Assembly (NCBI GenBank): GCA_017442465.1
Contig: JAFRZQ010000145.1
Span: 1 to 8,803, forward strand
DNA from: Anaerotignum sp.
Lineage (GTDB): Bacteria > Bacillota > Clostridia > Lachnospirales > Anaerotignaceae
Direction of reading: 5' to 3'
DNA length: 8,803 bases
Shown: piece by piece, positions 4,707-8,803 of the stretch
How the letters are laid out: every line of letters begins with the position of its first letter
Position numbering within the stretch: the stretch's first letter is position 1
Made by a program: the position numbers and the translations under genes
The notes under the pieces: model-generated
The model's database searches: none
The model's input: only the letters and a program-made list of their open reading frames with translations
What the model was told of the DNA's origin: nothing

Positions 4707-5264
4707 TCAAAGCTTATCGATCTGAGCGAAATCAAGCTCTACCGGTGTCTCTCTGCCGAAGATGGAAAGACTTACGACCAGCGTCTTCTTATTGGTATTG
4801 ATCTCTTTGATCTGACCAACAGATTCCGCAAAAGGACCTGTAGCAACGCGAACTGTATCGCCAACTTCTACATCCAGATTTTCCACTTCGCCGCCGATAC
4901 CCATCGCACGCACTTCTGCGTCTGTCAGGGGCACGGGTTTGGAACCGGGACCAACGAAGCTTGTTACGCCTCTTGTGTTACGAACGACATACCATGTCTC
5001 GTCATTCATGATCATATTCAGCAGTACATAACCGGGGAAAACTTTGCGCTGCACTGTTTTCTTCTGGCCGTCCTTCATCTCAACAACGTCCTGCAGGGGA
5101 ACGCTCACTTCAAAGATCTGATCCTGCATCCCTCTGTTTTCCACTGTTTTTTCGATGTTGGCTTTTACTTTGTTTTCATACCCGCTGTAGGTATGCACAA
5201 CGTACCATCTTGCTTCAGCAGACACTTCTTTTGTTTCCTCAGCCTTGTTGATTTCTTCAGACAT
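4707..5264 (-). CDS. nusG: Transcription termination/antitermination factor NusG
   Basis: NusG binds RNA polymerase, affecting pausing and Rho-dependent termination and linking it to the ribosome through S10. The 185-residue protein has an acidic N-terminal extension of about 18 residues, the NGN domain (ARWYVVHTYSGYENKVKANIEK, then KVFPGYVLLNM, WYVVRNTRGVTSFVG), and a C-terminal KOW domain (VEVGDTVRVATGPFAESVGQIKEI, ending VELDFAQIDKL). I start at ATG 5264 because AAGGA (5277-5273) lies exactly 8 nt upstream; the ATG three codons earlier (5273) overlaps that ribosome binding site. It lies 34 bp after secE and upstream of rplK, the standard secE-nusG-rplK order. Confidence 0.97.
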   Translation of the reverse strand: MSEEINKAEETKEVSAEARWYVVHTYSGYENKVKANIEKTVENRGMQDQIFEVSVPLQDVVEMKDGQKKTVQRKVFPGYVLLNMIMNDETWYVVRNTRGVTSFVGPGSKPVPLTDAEVRAMGIGGEVENLDVEVGDTVRVATGPFAESVGQIKEINTNKKTLVVSLSIFGRETPVELDFAQIDKL

Positions 5265-5298
5265 TTGAACCATCCTTTTTTCTAATTCGTATTAACTA

Positions 5299-5571
5299 TT
5301 AACCTAACAGACCAATGATCGCGCTGTAGCCGGCATTGAATACCGTATCCATACAGAAGATAATAGCACCTACGATCAGGGATGTGACAATAACTGTTGC
5401 TGTTTTCTTTACAACTTCGGGGCGGGAAGGCCACACGATTTTTTTGAATTCTGCTTTGTAATCAGCAAAAGTATCTTTGTCATTGTCTTTTTTCTTTGCT
5501 GTTTTTGCCTGAGGAGCTGGCTTCGTTTGCTTTACTTCGTTCGTTTGGGTTGTGATGTTCTTTTCTTCCAA
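5299..5571 (-). CDS. secE: Preprotein translocase subunit SecE
   Basis: Small essential clamp of the SecYEG protein-conducting channel in the cytoplasmic membrane. About 90 residues: a hydrophilic, Lys-rich N-terminal tail, the conserved amphipathic segment FADYKAEFKKIVWPSRPEVVKKT, and one transmembrane helix (ATVIVTSLIVGAIIFCMDTVF), the single-helix Gram-positive form. The start is uncertain. A GTG at 5580 overlaps the AAGGAG ribosome binding site (5585-5580); a TTG at 5571 lies 8 nt after it, the same spacing as nusG and rpmG, so TTG is preferred. It sits between rpmG and nusG. Confidence 0.94.
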   Translation of the reverse strand: MEEKNITTQTNEVKQTKPAPQAKTAKKKDNDKDTFADYKAEFKKIVWPSRPEVVKKTATVIVTSLIVGAIIFCMDTVFNAGYSAIIGLLG

Positions 5572-5611
5572 TACGTTCACTCCTTAACTACGGAATGGCT
5601 CTCACAAAAAA

Positions 5612-5761
5612 TTATTTTGTTTCTTTATGCATTGTGTGAGCTTTACAGAACTTACAATATTTTTTGATTTCCATTCTGTCAGGCATAACTTTTTTGTCCT
5701 TAGTTGTGCTGTAGTTTCTCTGTTTGCACTCTGTGCAAGCCAAGGTAATTCTTGTTCTCAA
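5612..5761 (-). CDS. rpmG: Large ribosomal subunit protein bL33 (zinc-ribbon, C+ form)
   Basis: A 49-residue ribosomal protein with zinc-binding pairs C9-x2-C12 and C36-x2-C39. The protein begins MRTRITLACTECKQRNY and ends KAHTMHKETK, a full-length match to the family. It is the zinc-containing form; Firmicutes often also carry a Cys-free paralogue used under zinc starvation, not present here. The start is TTG at 5761, with GGAGG (5774-5770) 8 nt upstream; a GTG at 5770 overlaps that site and is unlikely. It is the first gene after the promoter at 5863-5892 and precedes secE by 40 bp. Confidence 0.96.
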   Translation of the reverse strand: MRTRITLACTECKQRNYSTTKDKKVMPDRMEIKKYCKFCKAHTMHKETK

Positions 5762-5862
5762 GATTTTCACCTCCGTCTCTGATGAATGTTGTTTGCTTAA
5801 ATTTTCTGTCTACCGCTTCTTCCGCATCGGCACACAAAAAAAAGACCTGCGTCTTCCGATAT

Positions 5863-5892
5863 AGAATATCACAAGGGGGGTCTCATTGTCAA
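5863..5892 (-). promoter_or_regulatory. Promoter of the rpmG-secE-nusG-rplK-rplA operon
   Basis: Minus strand TTGACA (5892-5887), 18 nt, then TATTCT (5868-5863) preceded by TGA, an extended -10. The start is predicted near 5856, giving a 5' leader of about 95 nt. The leader opens with a weak 5-bp stem followed by eight T. The -35 lies next to the T tract of the preceding terminator. Confidence 0.78.
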
Positions 5893-5940
5893 CAAAAATT
5901 CTGGGAAACCCCACAGTTTATGGGGTTTTCCCAGTTTTTT
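5893..5940. terminator. Intrinsic terminator after the TSCPD-domain gene (T tracts on both sides)
   Basis: A stem of about 13 bp, CTGGGAAACCCCA (5901-5913) with TGGGGTTTTCCCAG (5921-5934), has one bulged base and a 7-nt loop. On the minus strand it is followed by AATTTTTG, serving the TSCPD gene about 35 bp upstream. Six T also follow on the plus strand, where no gene needs it. It insulates the rpmG promoter from upstream transcription. Confidence 0.85.
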
Positions 5941-5969
5941 CTCTTTCACGCACCGTTTTTAGGCAATTT

Positions 5970-6221
5970 TTACTGTTTTGCCATATAATCTTCCAAAGCC
6001 AGTGCCAGCTGGTCGGGGCAGCTTGTGCTTCTTCTGCCGCAGGTGATGCCCTTCAGTTTTCTTGCCGCTTCTTCCGGGGTCATGCCTTCTGCCAGTGCTG
6101 CCAGGCCTTTATGGTTACCGTCGCAGCCGCCCAGGAAGCTGATATTTTTCACTACGCCGTCTTCTACGTCAAATTCCACACGAACTGCGCAGATGCCTTT
6201 TGTATCATATTTTACATGCAT
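5970..6221 (-). CDS. Small TSCPD domain-containing protein
   Basis: An 83-residue protein consisting only of a TSCPD domain, the domain also seen at the C-terminus of some vitamin B12-dependent ribonucleotide reductases. Visible features are FLGGCDGNHKGLAALAEGM and GITCGRRSTSCPDQLALAL; the Cys residues in GGCDG, TCGRR and TSCPD could bind metal or act in redox, but this is inference. Stand-alone members are widespread in Clostridia and lack a known function. AGGAGG (6235-6230) lies 8 nt before ATG 6221. It has its own promoter (6257-6285) and terminator and so appears to be a monocistronic unit between the zinc transporter and the ribosomal operon. Confidence 0.9.
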   Translation of the reverse strand: MHVKYDTKGICAVRVEFDVEDGVVKNISFLGGCDGNHKGLAALAEGMTPEEAARKLKGITCGRRSTSCPDQLALALEDYMAKQ

Positions 6222-6256
6222 GCTATTTTCCTCCTGTTAAAATGACTATGCCAGAT

Positions 6257-6285
6257 AGATTATCACATTTTCCGGCAAATCTCAA
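6257..6285 (-). promoter_or_regulatory. Promoter of the TSCPD-domain gene
   Basis: Minus strand TTGAGA (6285-6280), 17 nt, then TAATCT (6262-6257) preceded by TGA (extended -10). The start is predicted near 6250, a leader of about 29 nt. The -35 starts 2 bp past the permease stop codon, so read-through from the transporter operon cannot be excluded; no terminator separates them. Confidence 0.72.
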
Positions 6286-6287
6286 CT

Positions 6288-7124
6288 TTATTTGCGACTT
6301 TTGCCAATAAAATAGGTAATGAAGAACAGTACCGCCGCCGTCAACACCATGGTCGCCCCGGCGGATGTGCCGAAGCTGTAGGAAATACCTAAACCTACAA
6401 CAGAAGATACCAGACCGAATACGGTCGCTATCCAGTGATAGCTTCTTGCAGTTGTTGTGATATTTCTTGCCGCCGCTGCGGGCAGGATCAGCAGAGAGTT
6501 GATCATCAGGATACCTACCCATCTGATAGACACCATGACCGCCACCGCTACCATCATCACAAAAATATTTTCCACCAGCATGACCTTCACCCCACGGCTG
6601 GCCGCTAAGGAACGGTTCACGCTGAGCAGCAACAACTGATTATACAAAACCATCCACAGAACATAGGCAACTACAAGAACGATGGCAATGGTCACAAGGT
6701 CTTTCTGCCCTACCGTTAAAATGTCCCCTATTAAATAGGAAGAATATTTCGCAAAGCCGCCGCTGGCAGAAAGGATCACGATGCCCAGCGCCATAGCCGC
6801 AGAGGAAAAGACACTGATAACCGTATCAGAGGATACCATATTGGCGGATTTTACCTTTGTGATGACCAATCCAAGGAAAATACCAAAGGCCAGCATGGCC
6901 AGAAGAGGATCTTCCATCCCCAGCAGGACACCCAGGCCAATGCCTGTAAAGGCACTGTGCCCCAAGGCATCAGAGAAGAAAGCCATCTTGTTATTCACCG
7001 CCATAGTACCCAAAAGGGCAAACAAAGGAGCGATCAGGATCGCCGCCAGAAAGGCATTCTTCATAAAATCATACTGAAACATGGAAACAGGCAGCAGCTC
7101 CATGAAATTATAAATCATTTCCAT
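6288..7124 (-). CDS. znuB: Metal (zinc-type) ABC transporter permease, ZnuB/AdcB family
   Basis: Membrane component of an ABC-3 family metal importer, 278 residues with about eight hydrophobic helices. Family landmarks include LIAPLFALLGTMAVNNKMAFFSDALGHSAFTGIGLGVL (residues about 31-68), LLLLSVNRSLAASRGVKV, and VSIRWVGILMINSLLILPAAAARN, with the SDALGHSAF and LLILPAA motifs typical of ZnuB/MntB permeases. ATG 7124 has AGGAGG 7 nt upstream inside the end of the ATPase gene, so the genes overlap by 10 bp and are translationally coupled. The His-rich partner protein points to zinc over manganese; this is inference. Symbol is given by family. Confidence 0.93.
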   Translation of the reverse strand: MEMIYNFMELLPVSMFQYDFMKNAFLAAILIAPLFALLGTMAVNNKMAFFSDALGHSAFTGIGLGVLLGMEDPLLAMLAFGIFLGLVITKVKSANMVSSDTVISVFSSAAMALGIVILSASGGFAKYSSYLIGDILTVGQKDLVTIAIVLVVAYVLWMVLYNQLLLLSVNRSLAASRGVKVMLVENIFVMMVAVAVMVSIRWVGILMINSLLILPAAAARNITTTARSYHWIATVFGLVSSVVGLGISYSFGTSAGATMVLTAAVLFFITYFIGKSRK

Positions 7125-7867
7125 TCTGCCACCTCCTCATGGGAGAACCCAAAGGCTTCCTGAAAGGCTTTTGTTCTGAACACCTCATCGGCTTCACCTT
7201 CCGCCACAACTGTTTTATCCAGCAGAACCACCTTGTCTGCATATTTTCTGATCAACCCTAAATCATGGGAAACCAGAAGGACAGCCATGTGCTGTTTATC
7301 CCGCAGTTCCATGATACGTTTATAAAACAGGTCTAACCCTGCCACATCCACGCCGGAAACAGGTTCATCCAGAACCAGCAGGTCAGGCACAGGGTCTGTA
7401 GCCAGAGCCAGCAGAACTCTCTGCATTTCCCCGCCGGAAAGGGCCCCCAGTCTTCTGTCCGCCAGATAACCGCACTCCATATCATCCAGCATCTTCCGGA
7501 TGCTTTCTTTCATTTTTTTGTTTTTGCCAAACCAGACCGCATTACCGCCCTTGGCTGCCGCGATAAAATCTGCCACGGATACGGGCATACTTTTATCAAA
7601 ATCCAGATGCTGAGGCACATAGCCGATTTTGGGAACGGGCAATACTGTGCCATGGTGGTCTGTAAAGGAGATCTTTCCTTTATAATGACGTTCCCCCAGA
7701 AGGGTACGCAGAAGGGTAGTCTTACCTGCACCGTTTTTCCCGATCAGGGCCGTCAGTTCCCCACAGTGGAAGGTCAGATTGACATGATCCAGCAAGGTAT
7801 CTTCGCCGCTGATGACGCTGATATCCTTCATCTCAATACTGCAAAGACCGCAGCTGTTATGGTTCAT
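7115..7867 (-). CDS. znuC: Metal (zinc-type) ABC transporter ATP-binding protein, ZnuC family
   Basis: Cytoplasmic ATPase driving the metal importer, 250 residues. Walker A is GKNGAGKTT (residues 43-51), the Q-loop Gln is in YVPQ (86), the ABC signature is LSGGE (143-147), Walker B is LLVLDEP (163-169) with catalytic Glu168, and the H-loop His is in VSHDL (201). All catalytic residues are present. An N-terminal extension carries CGLC (residues 6-9), a CxxC pair not part of the core fold, which might bind metal. AGGAGG lies 7 nt before ATG 7867. The start overlaps the stop of the binding-protein gene by 4 bp (ATGA), so translation is probably coupled. Confidence 0.95.
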   Translation of the reverse strand: MNHNSCGLCSIEMKDISVISGEDTLLDHVNLTFHCGELTALIGKNGAGKTTLLRTLLGERHYKGKISFTDHHGTVLPVPKIGYVPQHLDFDKSMPVSVADFIAAAKGGNAVWFGKNKKMKESIRKMLDDMECGYLADRRLGALSGGEMQRVLLALATDPVPDLLVLDEPVSGVDVAGLDLFYKRIMELRDKQHMAVLLVSHDLGLIRKYADKVVLLDKTVVAEGEADEVFRTKAFQEAFGFSHEEVAEWK

Positions 7868-8803
7868 TCCGTTTCCTCCTTCCAGTGTTTTTCTACCGCT
7901 TCGATATTTTTCTCCATTCTTTCCAGATAGGAAAGGTTTTCTTCATCCGCCGTTGTCAAAGGGTCAAGAAGAATGATCGCTTCATCCACCTCTGCCGCAA
8001 GGGTTTCTGCATAAATTCTGCCGTTATCTGCTGCTGTCAGGAAGAAACGGATGCCGTGCCCTCTGGCTTCATCCACTGCTTCTGTCAGCTCCTTGGCAGA
8101 AGGCATCTGATATTCATCGGCAAAGATACCGAATACATTTTCCATATGGAACAGTTCCGCAAAGTAAGCAAAGCCTTCGTGGAACACCGCAGAACATTCC
8201 CCTTCGGGAATGCCGATATGATGGGCTTTTTCCTCAAGCGCATGGGCTGCTCTATGGAAAGCTTCCGCATTGGCCGCAAACAATTCTGCATCAGCCTTGT
8301 CCAGTTCTCCCAATGCCGCCGCCATGGCCTCTGCCTGATGGGCCGCCCTCTCGGGAGACAGCCAGATATGAGGATTCCCTTCATGGTCATGGTCATGTTC
8401 ATGGGCATGAGCCACATGTTCTTCTTCCGTTTCACCCTCATGATGGTGATGATGTTCTTCCTCCTCCAGAAGTTCGATGTCATGGGAAGTATCCACAATG
8501 ATCAGATCAGGATAACGCTCCATGGCCTGCTCCAGAAAACTTTCCATGCCGCCGCCGTTGATGATGAGGACATCCGCATTTTCCAGAAGTTTCATATCAG
8601 AGATGGTCAGTTCATAATCATGAAGACAGCCGGTCTGGGGCTGGGCCATGTTTCTCAGTTCCAGCTCCGTTGCTCCTTCCGTCACCGCCTGTGCCAGAAG
8701 ATACATAGGATAAAAACTGGTGACCACCTGCAGTTTTTCGCTGTTTTCAGTTGTATTGATATTTCCGCCGCAGGCCGTCAGAAACAGAGACAGCATCAGC
8801 AAC
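7864..8803 (-). CDS. znuA: Zinc-type ABC transporter substrate-binding lipoprotein, ZnuA/AdcA family (5' end cut by window)
   Basis: Extracellular, lipid-anchored metal receptor of the importer; 313 residues are visible and the start lies beyond 8803. A lipobox LTAC with Cys at 8772-8770 ends the signal peptide. Cluster A-I metal ligands are expected at the His of GCLHDYELT, the His of NPHIWLSP, the His of VFHEGFAYF and the Asp of LLDPLT. Between the first two lies an acidic, His-rich loop (8383-8454) with HHHHH and repeated HE/HD pairs, the hallmark of zinc-specific members, thought to gather zinc. The long helix linking the lobes follows NPHIWLSPE. It is the first visible gene of the three-gene operon; the promoter and any Zur-type operator would be off the right edge. 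Confidence 0.95.
   Translation of the reverse strand, partial: LLMLSLFLTACGGNINTTENSEKLQVVTSFYPMYLLAQAVTEGATELELRNMAQPQTGCLHDYELTISDMKLLENADVLIINGGGMESFLEQAMERYPDLIIVDTSHDIELLEEEEHHHHHEGETEEEHVAHAHEHDHDHEGNPHIWLSPERAAHQAEAMAAALGELDKADAELFAANAEAFHRAAHALEEKAHHIGIPEGECSAVFHEGFAYFAELFHMENVFGIFADEYQMPSAKELTEAVDEARGHGIRFFLTAADNGRIYAETLAAEVDEAIILLDPLTTADEENLSYLERMEKNIEAVEKHWKEETE
8383..8454 (-). repeat. Low-complexity His/Asp/Glu-rich coding repeat in znuA
   Basis: On the plus strand this is a run of CAT and GGT-like triplets (for example catgatggtgatgatg and tcatggtcatggtcatg) that encodes the zinc-loading loop. Such triplet runs can change length by slippage, which would vary the number of His residues. 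Confidence 0.8.

Noticed and set aside
4697..4715. AAGCTTT/AAAGCTT hairpin at the 3' end of nusG, considered as a terminator
   Set aside because: The stem is weak and A/T-rich, overlaps the last nusG codons and has no T tract on the minus strand.
5562..5612. Search for a tRNA-Trp gene between rpmG and secE, a common neighbour in other bacteria
   Set aside because: The gap is about 40 bp and has no tRNA fold.
5601..5640. CTCACA/TGTGAG inverted repeat across the rpmG 3' end
   Set aside because: It has 6-bp arms around a 28-nt loop, mostly coding sequence; likely chance.
5836..5856. Weak hairpin AAGAC/GTCTT followed by eight T at the start of the rpmG leader, considered as an attenuator
   Set aside because: The stem is only 5 bp, and it would begin within about one base of the predicted transcription start, too close for normal intrinsic termination. 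It may still affect early elongation.
6275..6295. GCAAAT/ATTTGC inverted repeat at the znuB stop, considered as the transporter terminator or a zinc operator
   Set aside because: The stem is 6 bp with a 9-nt loop and no T tract on the minus strand. It overlaps the TSCPD promoter -35 but does not resemble a Zur or AdcR box that I know.
1..8803. Mobile elements, CRISPR arrays, prophage or defence genes
   Set aside because: No transposase, integrase, direct-repeat array or foreign-looking block was seen; all genes are typical chromosomal housekeeping or transport genes.

Overview
The window reads as chromosomal DNA of a low-to-mid GC Gram-positive anaerobe, most likely a Clostridia member (Lachnospirales-like, inferred from protein flavour and not proven). 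Supporting signs are strong AGGAGG ribosome binding sites, the rpmG-secE-nusG-rplK-rplA-rplJ-rplL order, a Firmicutes-type L10 leader, and a lipoprotein zinc-binding protein with a His-rich loop. Almost all genes lie on the minus strand; only msrB (left edge) and a small flavin-fold gene lie on the plus strand.

Layout, left to right: (1) the 3' end of msrB (+), sharing a bidirectional terminator with a convergent CaCA-family cation/Ca2+ exchanger (-); (2) a divergent promoter region, then a PPOX-fold protein (+) with its own terminator; (3) a gene-free stretch (1951-2202) with a strong minus-strand promoter (TTGACA, 17 nt, TGA-TATTAT, A/T-rich UP-like element), two small hairpins and a terminator, together predicting an undescribed RNA of about 100 nt; (4) rplL and rplJ (-), driven by their own promoter through an L10 leader with an intrinsic attenuator; (5) rplA and rplK (-), each preceded by a near-identical RNA motif resembling the L1-binding site of 23S rRNA; (6) nusG, secE and rpmG (-), starting from a promoter at 5863-5892; (7) a TSCPD-domain gene (-) with its own promoter and terminator; (8) a zinc-type ABC importer operon (-) in the order binding lipoprotein, ATPase, permease, with overlapping genes, running off the right edge.

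The translation and transcription block (rpmG to rplL) appears to carry two layers of ribosomal autoregulation: L1 on rplK and rplA, and L10(L12)4 on rplJL. rpoB is not found downstream of rplL, where it usually lies in Firmicutes; instead rplL ends at a strong terminator and the candidate small RNA unit follows.

The most novel item is the candidate small RNA at about 1955-2055 (-). It has no SD-linked ORF, it would end at the same hairpin that terminates the converging PPOX gene, and I do not recognise it as a known family.
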